A DNA stretch of 64,000 bases, from the NCBI GenBank assembly GCA_031761405.1, contig JASEVX010000013.1, forward strand, positions 36,194,694 through 36,258,693. Reading direction: 5' to 3'. A program made the position numbers and the translations under genes. A model generated the notes under the pieces. The model searched no databases. It was not told where the DNA came from and saw only the letters and a program-made list of their open reading frames with translations. This stretch comes from Serripes groenlandicus (taxonomy: Eukaryota; Mollusca; Bivalvia; Cardiida; Cardiidae). Shown piece by piece: positions 21,865-33,639 of this stretch; the first letter of the stretch is position 1; every line of letters begins with the position of its first letter.

Positions 21865-22064
21865 GATTAACTTTTTTCTGTATATAACAAATCCGCAGCA
21901 GACGAAAATTTTGAGAATCTTGGTAAATGAAAGACACTGATTGTATAAAGATGAAAACAGTTTAACAATTGAATAATTTCTTATTGTTATCAATTTATCT
22001 TCATGCCAAATTGTTATAACATATCGTCTGCCGCAGAAGCGTCTGTATGTTGGAAGGATTAACA
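21865..22064. repeat. Palindromic short element, core lost
   Basis: The left end 'gattaacttttttctgtata' with 'atccgcagcagacgaaaatt' opposes the right end 'atcgtctgccgcagaagcgt' with 'gtatgttggaaggattaac'. The central GTGGCAAAAGG palindrome is missing. It sits just 41 bp after the stop codon of the B-box gene and may supply its 3' UTR. Confidence 0.6.
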
Positions 22065-22274
22065 GTATTTTTCTTTGTCTCCATGAGTTTTTCTAATTAG
22101 GTAAAGGCTTAATTCACTTTCTGTATCTATTTTTTTATGATGGACCAATAGTCTGTAGTATAAGAAATTTGAAATCATTGTTGCCATAGCAAAACTTTCT
22201 CAGAACAAGCAATTTCTTCTTTTTTCCCCAATGTTCTTTAACGTTGTATCGACATCAGACTTCAAGTGTGAAAT
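22065..22274. other. No recognisable feature
   Basis: AT-rich sequence between the palindromic repeat and the next tandem repeat. Nothing supported. Confidence 0.4.
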
Positions 22275-23000
22275 GATTAAATCATAGAAGGCTATTATGT
22301 TCAAGATAGTTATTTGCTTTCACGTAGAGAGTACAAGATCGTTCGTGGACAGCAATCAATCCGCATATCACGTTTACATAGACGCCGAGCCCCGGTAGCT
22401 CAGTCGGTAGCAATCCAGGGGTTGTGAGTTCGAACCCCAGCTCGGCCAACATTATTTTCTTCGTTTGACAAAAGTAATTGTGACTAGCGTCCGTCTTCCA
22501 CTAATGGGCTAACAGTCTATGTGGAAAAGTAGCCAGTTGCTTGGAAATATTGTTGTGTAGATTACTGGTGTGAGAAAGCCAGGAAACACATGAATAGGTG
22601 AACTGGCCGCCGTGATATGACTGAAACATTGTTGAAAACGGCGTTTGACCCCAATCAATCAATCAATTAATTGTTAACATGGAAACAGTAATCCGTCACG
22701 AGCATGTTTAGTATGCGGAATCAACGATCAAGACAATCAGGAAGGCTATTATGTTAAAGATGTTTCTTCGCGTTTTAGTAGAGAGTACCAAAACGTTCAT
22801 GGACAGCAATCAATTTTCATTTCATGTTTGTTAACATGAAAACAATAATCCGTCCCGAGCATGTTTATTAAGCGGGATCAATGGTAAAGACAATCAGTTA
22901 AGTCATAGAAGGCTATTATAGTCAAGCTTTTCCTTACTTTTAAGTCGAGAGTACAATAACGTTCGTGGCAGCAATCACTCTGCATTTCATGTTTGTTTTG
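22275..23000. repeat. Three ~166-bp tandem units, the first split by a SINE
   Basis: Each unit contains 'gaaggctattatg' (22286, 22741, 22907), 'agagagtac', 'gttcgtggacagcaatcaat' and, in two of the three, 'aataatccgtc' with 'gagcatgttta'. The SINE at 22384-22670 lies within the first unit. Confidence 0.65.
22384..22670 (+). repeat. tRNA-derived SINE
   Basis: The tRNA-like head (22384-22447) has a perfect acceptor-like stem, GCCGAGC and GCTCGGC. Its A box TAGCTCAGTCGG fits the Pol III consensus exactly, and the B box is 'agttcgaacccc'. The head is about 64 bases, short of a real tRNA, with most of the anticodon arm missing, so it is not scored as a tRNA gene. The body ends with 'catgaataggtgaactggcc', 'actgaaacattgttgaaaac' and 'ggcgtttgaccccaatcaat', and a (TCAA)n tail, the arrangement of bivalve SINEs with a conserved 3' domain. 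Confidence 0.7.
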
Positions 23001-23034
23001 AGCAAAACAGGTCAGATACGAAATCTTTGAACAC

Positions 23035-24730
23035 ACAAGATGTAATGTTTTATTTCTTACGAAAAATGAAACCAGAACTTGTCGACCAAAATCAATGTGT
23101 TATTCAGGACTTGTCAACAATAGACAACAACATTAAATCTATAAATGATAAATTGAAAGAGTTAAAAATTAGAGGGTCAATCACGAAGGAGTAATTTGCT
23201 AATTAATTTTATAAGTAGATCGCAAAATGAAAATTGGGACACGTGTGAGAAGAAAGTGCGCGCTGTTATGACTTGTGGGCTATAGATAGAAAATTCCCAT
23301 ACTATCGGGATGGAAGAATCCCATAGACTTACATCTACGGATCAATGCTAGGGATATAGGACAATATGCATCAATCAGGTTCGATAAGCTTTTAATTGAC
23401 AACAAGAAATATAGTATTGCCGATCTTTCGAACTCCATTGTATGTATTGGCACGAGAAATATGTCACCACATGCAAATCAGTCAACCTGTAGAAACTGGA
23501 GTTATCGATTGGACAGTCATGTGACCAATACATACGCGACAGTCGTTTTCAGGTGGGGACCGTAGTGACAGATAGGACGAGGGCCGAGGCTTAAACAGTC
23601 AACAGACTTCTCAGTTAATTGAACATATAATTGTGAAAATACTTACATGACAATGAAGGTTTGCATAAATATAATGTATGCGCAACCATCAAAGACTATT
23701 ATCGTAAATGTAACATAGTATGTTTGTGTGAAACTTGCAGTACATCTAGCTATGACATTTTCTGGATGGCTATATTATTTTGAACATGTCAGAGAGATGG
23801 GGCAGAACAGGTTGCTGAACAGTAGCGGAGTGAGTGTTTTTATTCCATCTGACGACCTAGACTAACTATTTGGAGACATTGATTATGTTAATTATTGGTT
23901 TGATTTACCAATGTCAAATAAAGATATACTTAGACACAATAAATTCGGTAAAAGATTAATTTTGTTGCACACGTAATGTTCATATTATATTTGAAGATGC
24001 CGACGGCAAAATTACTTGAATTGCTAATAAGGGTACACTACTGGTACAAGTATTTTAGACTTTAATATTTGTAGCTCCGAATAATTTAATTCATGTACAT
24101 ATTTTAAAGTAGAAGAACGATTCGAATCAGTTCATTTTCAGTTGTTCTGCCAATTAACATTTTCAAAACTAAGTGTGAAATTCAACCAAATCGATCAAGA
24201 ACAATTTAATACATATATTAAATATTGCTGGTCTGATAAAAAATACGCGAATCTTTTTTTTATTGTTGTTTAGACAGCTCTATTATTATGTTAAAGACAC
24301 TTTGCCTCAATCTGCAAAAGATCATATTGACGAAACAATTTCTACATTAACGAATATATATCATGAATCTGCGTGACACATTCAGGTTAAACGATACAAA
24401 GTTAGTAAAATGACGAGTTTTCTCAACTTAAAGCATGACAAGCATGAATCCTTAATAGAATTTAGATTAACAAATCTACACGTTGATTTACGATTGTAGA
24501 AAGAAAAACGTAGTAATTTTAAAAATAAATGTCGCTCTAAAAAACATGTTTATGTGACTAGAGGGCTTAGATCGTAGAAAACATGTAAAATCCAAAGGTA
24601 TTTTGGAAACTGTTGAAAAGGAAGAAAACTGAATTGCAAAAACACTTTAAAAAATTACTGTCTAACAGAAATGAAGAAAACAATATAGTGCACAGCATAC
24701 AGTAATGCACTACAAATTGTCAATATTAAA
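23035..24730 (+). mobile_element. LINE fragment: endonuclease domain to start of RT, degenerate
   Basis: Readable blocks resemble the C-terminal half of an apurinic-type LINE endonuclease. At about 23928-24020 they include 'HNKFGKRLI' and 'EDADGKIT', followed by 'IANKGT', with a linker near 24136-24215 ('QLTFSKLSVKFNQIDQEQFN') and a 'FWK'-like block near 24598. A short heptad-like stretch at 23070-23180 may be from the first ORF. Stops and frame changes are frequent. The RT core is absent. Confidence 0.5.
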
Positions 24731-24769
24731 CACCCCACTCTTAGTGAACATTTCACAGAAAACTAAATA

Positions 24770-25330
24770 ATATAAAAACATATTTATTGGCAATCAGCAA
24801 TACTTTTGCCTTTGGTCATTTACAAGACAAGTATATGGCAAAGACAGACATAATACATTAATACATAACATTATATACAAATACAAACAATTCAACGTTA
24901 ATATACATTAAGAAACAGCAATATCATCAATGGTATTTTTTCTAATTGACATAGCTTCCTTGATATATTTAGCAAGATTGTAGAGTTTCTTTTTGTTTGT
25001 TAAAATGATTGATTGATTGCTATGAACTTTTGCATTGAGAGCAATGTTACATTTCCTAAATAATTAGATCTGAGTGTACTATATTTTGTACATACTAAGA
25101 TAAAATGAAATTCTGATTCCACTACATTTTGGTTAATATTGTGCATATTCTGTTTTTGCTGTTAATATTATTGAATCTACCCTGCCCAATTTCTAAAAGA
25201 TTGGAATTTAAGCGCAAACGAGTCATGTGTTTTCTCAAGTTGGCATTAGTAATAACTTTTATAATAAGCTTTTAAGTTAACAAATCATTAGGTTTTGACG
25301 AATATAATCGAAAGCCTATAAAATTACGTT
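24770..25330 (-). mobile_element. LINE 3' end: C-terminal coding tail and 3' UTR
   Basis: On the minus strand, the segment from about 25330 to 24911 reads 'LRKHMTRLRLNSNLLEIGQG' and, after a frame change, 'ESEFHFILVCTKYSTLR' and 'NKKKLYNLAKYIKEAM'. This is the conserved end of many bivalve LINE polyproteins (H-x3-C-x2-Y-x2-LR pattern). The stop is at 24910-24908. A polyadenylation signal AATAAA on the minus strand lies at 24788-24783. It faces the plus-strand LINE fragment. Confidence 0.65.
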
Positions 25331-26479
25331 TGGAGACTTTGCCAACACTTGGTTCCCGTCAGGAATCCAGGTGGGGGACTAATAAACGGTAAAGGACATC
25401 AACAGTTCGTCAATTGAGCGAAATAAATTCTCAAACACTCTTGTCTCTAATAATAAGTATTATTCCAATAGTGAATAACACCTGTTGTTCGGCGACTTCC
25501 ATCAGAATCTTTCCAACCGGTGGGATAAATTTCACAAGTTGGAATTTCTGACGTTTCACCGGCATCTCCATAACTTTGGACAAGAACAAAGTAAGTCTCT
25601 TTCAGCATTAACCTTTTTTGAAGAAAAGGGCGAAGGAAATGGTGTTAACCATCTCCTAATGACCAGCATCTGCGGCCCATAAGCGGCTAATGTCATTTCA
25701 AGAATGGTAAGGGCAGTCTGAAGTCAATTCTATGCTAGGGATCACCATGTCTTTCTGGACCAATTGTTTGTGTTTATTTCAAGCGTCCTATAGCAATTTG
25801 CCGAAATTATATTTTCTTGTCAAAATAGATTTTGATGTTGAAACTGCATGGTGACATATATATGATACGAGTTTAGCCTGAAATACAGAGATGGAATTTA
25901 AATTTAAAGTTATTTCATTTGAATTTTTGTGATACAAATTTAGAATATACTCTGCAATTTGCAGCAAAATGTATGTACTTAATAAACGTTTACTTTCTAT
26001 TTGAACAAATAGGTTCAAGCCTTTCAAAACGCCAGCCTTAAGGTCGTTACAATTGAAATGGTATACTTTGGAGATCCGTTATAGGATAGATATATAACAG
26101 CATTTGCCAAGTCTTAAAGAATTATGATTTTTAGTATGATGTATATTTTGATCAATTATAATTGGTGTATAAGTAATTTGTCTTATCTAAGTTAACAGTG
26201 GTGCTCTCAGGGATGGTGAGAGATCTGCTTGTAATCCGGACGGAGAAGCTGAACATAAGATAGTTAAGTCGCCCCTCTAGGATTCTTATCTGTCCAACCC
26301 GTGTTCTGCTTCCTGTCTGGCATATAGGATGGCTGTCAAACAACAACATATTACTTGCATTACCAAATATTGGGTACTTTACCAGTTTGATGATTGAAAA
26401 AGAAAAAAAAGGAAATAAATAAATATGTGTGCAACGCAGGAAAACGACTACCACCATTTTGAAAGTATTTTGTTTGACT
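25331..26479. other. No supported gene
   Basis: Open frames on both strands (for example 25485-25682 and 26152-26457) show no domain or coding signature. No repeat recognised. Confidence 0.5.
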
Positions 26480-26530
26480 CATTAGAGATTTGATCCAAGG
26501 CGGAAATTCTAACCACTACGCTTGCATGGT
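26480..26530 (-). repeat. Possible tRNA-derived scrap
   Basis: The minus strand reads 'gcgtagtggttagaatttcc' then 'gccttggatcaaatctc', resembling the A-box half of a tRNA-like SINE followed by a decayed B box. Short and uncertain. Confidence 0.3.
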
Positions 26531-26730
26531 GATTAGAACAAATACTTACCGTAATTTCAACTCCAGTGTTATAACATTGGGATATAATTCCTTATCCTGC
26601 TGCCTTCTTGTCGCCATTGGTATAATCATTAATTAATTGCTGTTAGCGACGCAAACACGTTAAATATACAGGTCGAGTGGGGTATGCGAAACAATCGGAT
26701 ATACGGACATCTACCAGTACTATTAATATA

Positions 26731-26962
26731 TAGTAAACTTAACAGTTTACCAATTGCAGACGCATCTGTAGCATATGAGTTTTTGATAAATTACTGGCAA
26801 AAGGAGAAATTGCTTATAATGAGCGATTTATCAACTTGCCATAATGTTCTCAACTCTATTAAATACTCATACTTACATTTTTAGAGATCTTACTTTTTTT
26901 GGACCTGAAAACATTGCAAAGTCGTCAACAACAGTTGTGTCTCGTATGTGGGAAAGAGTAAT
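26731..26962. repeat. Palindromic short element with intact centre
   Basis: Centre palindrome at 26791-26846 ('ggcaaaaggagaaattgct' against 'gagcgatttatcaacttgcc'). Right flank 'aaagtcgtcaacaacag' and terminus 'cgtatgtgggaaagagtaat'. The left flank is diverged. Confidence 0.6.
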
Positions 26963-27395
26963 ATATTGCCATATCCTCTGCAAATGTTTAACCTTTCTAG
27001 CGGTTTTTATATGAGGAGCAAACAAATGTTTGTCCAATAACAAACATTACACAATTAAACCCAATATTGTGGAGGCTCAAAAGGAATCACTTTTAGATAA
27101 TTATTTACACAGACACAAGCTGAGAATTGCTATACGAAATTGATACCTGACGAAAAGTTTACAAAGTCGTCTGCTACAGCTTTTCTCGTATGTGTATATC
27201 GGAAGGGTTATAGATTAACATATCCTTTCCAAACGTTAAACCCTTTCCAGGCTCTTCGATATGGAAGCAAACAAATGTCCAATAATAACAATTACCAAAT
27301 GTTGTGGAGGCTCAACAGGAATTACTTTCGGATTTCTTTTTACAGTACGTACGGCATAGGGTGAACATTGCAAAGGTTCCAGACTATACGAAATT
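26917..27395. repeat. Tandem duplication of a ~235-bp unit
   Basis: Shared ordered blocks: 'aaagtcgtc', 'ctcgtatgtg', 'catatcc', 'gcaaacaaatg', 'ttgtggaggctcaa', and 'ctatacgaaattgata'. Unit 1 ends near 27155 and unit 2 near 27395. The unit starts inside the palindromic element's right end. Confidence 0.6.
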
Positions 27396-28520
27396 GATAA
27401 CTTTTTCAAGAACTAACAAAAAGACACTGTTTGTTCTCCAAAAATCAGTTGTAAACACATCAAACTTAAGATAGTATTGGTTCTTAAACATGTTTAGGCT
27501 ATATTTGAGTTAGTACCTTTATACCTCGTCCCAATTCACCGCTGACTGTTCTTAACTGTGTGCTCTCGTAATTAGGTCCAACACTTGCGGTATGACATTG
27601 ACTACTGGACATAATTTTGTCCAGATATCGTATCATGCTTTTCATCGGCAAGGCTTTAAAAGTGTATTTGGTGGAAGTGACCATTTATGATATTCTATTT
27701 ATTAACATATACCACATATACAAGTTACTTGTCAAGGCTTGGGCTTAGGGCTCCGTGAGACAATTCCATATACGTCTGAAATATTCTGAAAAAAGCTTTA
27801 TATCACACGAAAATTCATACTTTGTTATCGACTGACAGTTTTTATCTTTTTAACTCGATAACTTGTGTTGTGTTGCGAGCCCTGGTTGTCTGTACAGATG
27901 AAGTATACACCTATCTAAGAGCAGTGAGAAACATATTCTAGTTTAGTCGACTCCGCAGCCCATTTGGTGGCTTCGACTGACTCATAGTTTGATTATTCAA
28001 TTGGGCTGCAAGTTTCCTATGATAGTTCCCCAAGAGCCAATAGTGTGCTATGTATTCAAGTATAACAATTCAGTTTCAGTTTGTCTCATGTCAAAGACGT
28101 TATATGGTCAGTCTACTTATAACTATTTGATATTCACTGACCTATTAGTCACATGACAGGTTAATATGCAGGAGGTATACAGTATTAGAAACCGAACTCT
28201 GAACGAAAAGTTTATCAAGAAATGTTGACAGGTACGAATTGATAAAGCGTTAAGTCGCTGTGTCACAGTTAAAGGCAGAATTAGACAAGCAATTAGTCCG
28301 TTTTTCCAGTCGGAGGATCTTAGATTAAACAGTGCTCAACGAAAATTAACTTTACAACATTTCTAAAATGTGTGGAAATAAATCTGCCTTCGGTTCCATG
28401 CTAAGGGCTCCAGAAATATACACCTTTACAGAGTATGTTTTAAACTTTCGTTGACTATTTAACGAGAAGTGCAAAACCAGATCAGACTGTACGGGTCAGC
28501 TGTCTGATCTGAAACTATTC
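27396..28520. other. No recognisable feature
   Basis: No gene, RNA or clear repeat that I can support. A 61-codon minus-strand frame (27499-27684) has no recognisable content. Confidence 0.5.
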
Positions 28521-28523
28521 ATT

Positions 28524-28658
28524 TCTCAAATGCTTAACAGTTGATTTCACAAAGCGCCTCACATATGAGTTTTTTAATCTTGCTAACGAAGATTTAGGTT
28601 TTGATAAATGATTAGATAACTGTCTCAAATGCTTAACAGTTGATTTCACAAAGCGCCT
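28524..28658. repeat. 36-bp direct repeat, two copies
   Basis: 'tctcaaatgcttaacagttg' continuing to 'aaagcgcct' occurs at 28524-28559 and 28623-28658 with no difference seen between the two, suggesting a recent local duplication. Confidence 0.75.
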
Positions 28659-28934
28659 TAAGACATAAGATGATAATAACTAGTAAATGCATCAGGTGAC
28701 TGTCACTGTTAAAGCATTATATATTTATCCTTATTCCTCAATGTTTTCTATTCTATTAAAAATGTAAGCGCTGCAAATCAATGCAATATTATTCACAAAA
28801 GCAGCTTTATCCTTATGAAGTAAAAATATGATCTGTTTCCGATCAAACCGTTTAAGGGTCAACAGTGATATTTAATTTATTCACGAACATACGAAAGCCT
28901 ATTAGGACCATCTGAGAAAAAAATATATTGTAAA

Positions 28935-29346
28935 GTCGTAATAACGCGCAAAAAGGCGTTATAATGCGAAAAAAGGCAAAGTAACGCGAAACAAGGCGAA
29001 GTAACGCGAAACAATGCATAATAACGCAAAGTAAAGGCGTAATAATGCGAAGTAAGGCGTAGTAACGCGAATAAAGGCATTATAACGCGAAAATAAAGGC
29101 GTAATGTCGCGAAAATAAAGGCGTATTAACGCTAATAAAAAGCGTTATAACGCGAAATAAAGGCGTAATAACGCTAAACAAAGGCGTATTAATGCTAATA
29201 AAAGGCGTTATAACGCGACAGAAAGGCGTAGTAACGCGAAGATAAAGTCGTAATAACGCGGAAAAAGGGCATAATAACGCGAAAAAAGGTGTAATAATGC
29301 GAACAAAAGGCGTTATAACGCGAAATAATGTCGTAATAACGCCTTT
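28935..29346. repeat. Minisatellite, 18-22 bp unit
   Basis: About 20 variant copies of 'aaaggcgtaataacgcgaa'. Substitutions (tat/aat, caa/taa) and length changes are frequent. Minus-strand open frames rich in 'HYYAF' are translations of the repeat. Confidence 0.85.
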
Positions 29347-29392
29347 TAGCTATATATGTAAATCGATTACTGCTTTTAAGACTCTTTTTCAA

Positions 29393-30330
29393 CCATTGAT
29401 CTACGACCCAGATCAACCAATTCGCTATGTTTTTTCATTGGCTGAGCTACGATTTACTACCCAGATCAACCAACTCGCTATGTCTTTTGAGCGGTTCAGC
29501 TACGATCTACGACCCAGATCAACCAATACGCCATGTTTTTCTCAGTGGCTGAGCTACGAATGACGACCCAGATCACCAACTCGCTATGTTTTTATATTGG
29601 CTCACCTACGATCTACGACCCAGATCAACCAATTCGAATTTTTATTTCAGTGGCTGATCTTCTATCTAAGACCCAGATCAAACAATTTTCAATTTTATTC
29701 AGTGGCTGAGCTACGTTCTACGACCAAGATCAACCAACTGGCTATGTGTTTTGAGTGGTTGAACTACGATCTATGACCCGTATCAACCAATTCGCTATGT
29801 GTTTTCATTGACTGAGCTACGATCTACGACCCAGATTAACCAACTAAGTATGTTTATTCATTTGCTGAGCTAAGATCTACGAGCCAGATCAGCCAATCCG
29901 CTATGTGATTTGAGTGGCTGACCTACGACACAGACCAACCAATTCGCTATGTATTTTTAGTGGTTGAGCTACGATTTACGACCCAGATCAGCCAATACGC
30001 CATGTGTTTTCATTGGCTGAGCTACGATATACGACCCAGATCAACCAATGCGTAATGTTTTTTCATTAGCTGAGCTACGATCTACGACCCAGAACAATCA
30101 ATTCGCTATAGGTTTTCAGTGGCTGAGCTACGATCTACGATCCAGATAACCAATTCGCTATGTTTTTACAATGGCTGATCTACAATCTACGACCGAAACC
30201 AACCAATTCGCAATGTTGTTTTTCAGCGGCTTAGCTAAGATCTACGACCCAAATCAACCATTTTTCTATGTTTTGTCAGTGGCTAAGCTGCAATCTACGA
30301 CCCGGATCAACCAATACGGCATGTGTTTTA
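29393..30330. repeat. Minisatellite, ~53-bp unit, about 17 copies
   Basis: Consensus parts are 'gatctacgacccagatcaac', 'caattcgctatgttttt' and 'cattggctgagctac'. It starts about 47 bp after the previous minisatellite ends. The open frames at 29297-29563 and 30171-30407 are repeat translations. Confidence 0.85.
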
Positions 30331-30885
30331 ATGTGTATCATTTCATGGATTCAAAAACAAAATTTAAAAGAAATTTACCATCAAATAACAATTTTATTTT
30401 AATTTGAATTACCCTACCTCCCTTTCAGAATTTTCGATAAATACGACATCACCCGAGAGACAAGAGTAACAAAAAATATTTTTGCGTTCAGAAATAATAC
30501 ATTATTGATCACATGAACAACAAATATAATCAAACTGTACTGAAATAGTCATATGGTCAATTTTAACACACTATTTTGACCACGTTAAATTGGAACATCG
30601 ACGTTTAAAAGCAAAAATCAACAAGTTCTAGAAATACTCATGACCTGTTCTTTATTAATAATTAACTTTAACCTTTTGGGAACATTATGCCAAAATATCA
30701 AAATGTTTTAATCTTCAAAGAAGCTAATATTTATGTATAGAAATGTATTTAATTACTTTTTAATGAAAGTACAATATTAACTTCTGTAAAAAGTGTAAGC
30801 AAATGAAAACAAAGAAGAAAAAAAGAAATAAAATATTAAATAGATTACGTAAACTGTCTTGTCTAGGCATATATAGCAGCTTAAC
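30331..30885. other. No recognisable feature
   Basis: AT-rich, non-coding as far as can be seen. Confidence 0.5.
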
Positions 30886-31702
30886 CCTTTCCCATATATA
30901 ACAAATCTGCAGCAAGAAACAATAAAGACATTTAGTAAACAAGAGGGCCATGATGGCCCTATATTGCTCCCTTGATTTAATAGAACTTCAATAATTTTCA
31001 AAGGTTTTACTCTATACATATAAGGAAAACAAGCAACCCCCTGGTGGCCATGTTTTTCAACGGTTCGGATTTATTTGAATAACCTTGATAGAAGGTCACC
31101 CAAGAAACATTTGTGCCAAATAATTTTTAAATCAGGCAGGTGCTTTTGGACAAGAAGATTTCTAAAGAGTTTACAATGCACACATAGGGAAAACAAGCCC
31201 CGCCCCTGGTGGCCATGTTTTTCAATGGATCGGATTAATTTGAACAATCTTGGTAGAAGGTCCCCAAAGTAACATTTGTACTAAATTATCTTTAAATCGG
31301 GCCAGTACTTTTGGAAAAGAAGATTTTTAAAGATTTTACAATGCACATATAAGGAAGACAAGCCCCACCCCTGGCGTTTATGTTTTCAATGGATCGGACA
31401 AATTTGAACAACCTTGGTAGAGAAGATTTTAAAAAAGTTTGGCATTTTTTCCATTTTCTGATGCCGCAGCCACCAAAGTGCTACTTGGAATTAAATTCTT
31501 TGAACAACTTTAAAAGGAGACCACCTAAGGAACATTCCTGTGATTCTTTTTTTGAAATTAGTTTAATGGTTTAGTAGGAGAAGTCATTTTTAGGAAATTG
31601 TTAACAGACGGACGGTCATACGATGCAGGACGACAACGACGACGACGACGGACGGTGATTGATCACAAAAGCTCACCCCGCACTTCGTGCTTAGGTGAGC
31701 TA
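30886..31702. mobile_element. Palindromic-element left end joined to bivalve-type interspersed repeat (copy D, most complete)
   Basis: 30886-30915 is the palindromic family's left end ('ttaaccctttcccatatata'). At 30949 the head 'gagggccatgatggccct' follows. Three internal units of about 160 bp each contain 'ccctggtggccatgtttttc', 'ggatcggattaatttgaaca' and 'accttggtagaaggtc'. A GAC microsatellite (about 31631-31653) precedes a terminal stem: AGCTCACC (31670-31677) pairs with GGTGAGCT (31694-31701). The small open frames inside are repeat translations. Confidence 0.7.
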
Positions 31703-32170
31703 AAAACACTACAGTAAAAAAAACCTTTAGTTCAGAACTCTGCTCAAAATGTCACAATGTGCGTGCCTTTGATATGCACAGCTACATGGAAGAGTTGGTA
31801 ATTCACAAGTTGAACAACATTTTGGCAGAAATGAATGTCATTGTCTTCCTGGTGAAAATGAAAGCGAATCCTTGATTTTATTAATCAAATGATTTAACGT
31901 TAATGAGAGCAGGACTGAGATAGTGACAAAAAGAGACAGATGTAATTGATACGTTTCTTGATATCAAACTTTATCTTTAAACTTAGGGTTAGGGTTAGCT
32001 ATACACAATTCTAACATGACGTTGTTTTCCTTGCCTATAGAGAGCGAAGAAAATAACCATTGATTATTCGTCAATAACCAATGGAAATGTACTATTTTCA
32101 CATTGGCTATTCCAGTAATCCCCTGTGTATAAGCCTGTCATTCAGCGTCACGTGATGTAAAGAGTACACT
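31703..32170. other. Non-coding stretch with CCAAT-like boxes
   Basis: A two-and-a-half-copy TTAGGG stretch at 31984-31998 is too short to be telomeric. Around 32053-32110 there are several CCAAT motifs in both orientations ('ataaccattg', 'ataaccaatgg', 'cacattggctatt'), and 'gtcacgtgatg' (E-box) near 32149. They precede the small frame at 32171 and could be a promoter, unproven. Confidence 0.3.
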
Positions 32171-32350
32171 ATGTCGTCTGCAATGGCTGACTCAATAAAT
32201 ATACCGTACATGCCACCTATTGGCGCTATTTGTACAGCCAGGCGGTTAGATGGGCAATGGAGAATTATTAAACATGTCTCTGACGGACTTGTGAGGAAAG
32301 AATCTATGGACCCTACTAAGCAGGTGGCCAAAGATTTACCTTTGAAATAA
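32171..32350 (+). CDS. Possible 59-residue open reading frame, unknown
   Basis: Starts ATG with A at -3 and ends TAA at 32348. The protein begins MSSAMADSINIPYMPPIGAI and is lysine- and arginine-rich towards its end. No recognised domain, signal peptide or membrane segment. The only support is the start context and the upstream CCAAT/E-box cluster; it may equally be a chance frame or part of an exon. Confidence 0.2.
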   Translation: MSSAMADSINIPYMPPIGAICTARRLDGQWRIIKHVSDGLVRKESMDPTKQVAKDLPLK

Positions 32351-32815
32351 CAGAGCTATCCAGCTGCATGTCGCTGTGTAACCATTGACGGAATTGACGT
32401 GTATTCAAGTTCTATTTTTGGAACAGGTCAGCACAGACTTGTTGTTGTTGATATGTTTTTGTCAATGTCAATACATATTGTTAACTTGTGTAGTACAATA
32501 AAAACTAAACAAATAATTAAATACAATTAAATTGTCTAGTTGCTGAGTTTACCCCTTTTTGTCGTTTTTTCTGCAGTTATGCGCATAATGCAATTGGTAG
32601 TCACAATTGATGGAACAGCACACATGTCCTCGCATTCTAAGGGAAGTAAAACTGGTGGGTAAACTGGTTTGCTAAATAGTGCATTTATTTCCCTTTGTTA
32701 AGGTGTCGGGTCATGTTAGAATCGAAATGAAACTATCAAAAACCGTGGTTTATTGATAGTTTATTTCTCAAGCATTCTGAGGTACAACGATGAAAACCAT
32801 TTTAATCTGATATCA

Positions 32816-33530
32816 TTGAAATCCTGGTCAAAACTTATGTAGGTGGTACAAAAGCAATATCAAGACTAGGCTAAATGAAGACAAAAATAGTATGCTTGAG
32901 TCTATTAGTTTTGTACTTGTCTTTCCTGACTTATACTACACACATGCATCCTGCGGTACATGTACAACTTCAAGATACATGGGTTTTTAAAAAGTTTGAG
33001 TATACAACAGGAACTACTTCCAGGTGTTACTAAAGTCAGACAGGGCTATAATTCAGTGAAAAGAAAGGATCTTATCATAAGCTAGAGTAAATACGTTTCC
33101 GGATAAAAATATGTATCAACACTTTTCAGCTTACCATGATCAGCTCTTTCAAGTGTTCTTTCCTTGAATTGATTATGTCCGATGTTGCTTACGTCAATGG
33201 TTTTGCAACTATGAGCTAAATAGCCTAATTTAGATGAAATGGCAAATATTTTTTCTTAAACAATTTAAACTTAATTAATTGAAATCCAGGTTAAAACATA
33301 TGTAGGTGCTACAGTAGCAAAATCAAGATTGGTCGTGTGCTATTGAAGAAAAAGATATTACTACACAACAATTGGTTTCTGGTCAATTACCTTGTCTTTC
33401 CCAACTCATACTACACAGGTATCTTGATGTACAACTTCAAGATACAATGTACTTAAACAGTTTGAGTAAACATCATGAGCTACTTCAAAATGCTAATCTA
33501 AACAATGACACATCAGCGTATTTGATCAAG
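32816..33530. repeat. Two diverged copies of a ~460-bp unit
   Basis: Ordered matches: 'gaaatcctggtcaaaactta' (32818) against 'gaaatccaggttaaaacata' (33281), 'atgtaggtg', 'caagact/caagatt', 'cttgtctttcc', 'tgtacaacttcaagatacat', 'gtttgagta' and 'gctacttc'. No coding sequence. Confidence 0.6.
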
Positions 33531-33639
33531 AACGTTTGAAAATAATAATGCACCAGTATCGGATTACTAATGGAACACTTTCAAGCCACAGTTGCACCAT
33601 TAATAGAAAGCTATGAAACCATAGTCTGTTCATTAATAG

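Noticed and set aside
20285..21993. Minus-strand reading frames opposite the B-box gene
   Set aside because: They are shadows of the strong plus-strand coding frame.
22384..22447. A tRNA gene
   Set aside because: The A and B boxes and acceptor-like stem are present, but the head is about eight bases short and lacks a proper anticodon arm, and a SINE body follows.
29195..30407. Several open frames in the two minisatellites
   Set aside because: Translations of the tandem repeats in arbitrary frames.
31984..31998. TTAGGG-like stretch
   Set aside because: Only about two and a half copies; not evidence of a telomere or a fusion site.
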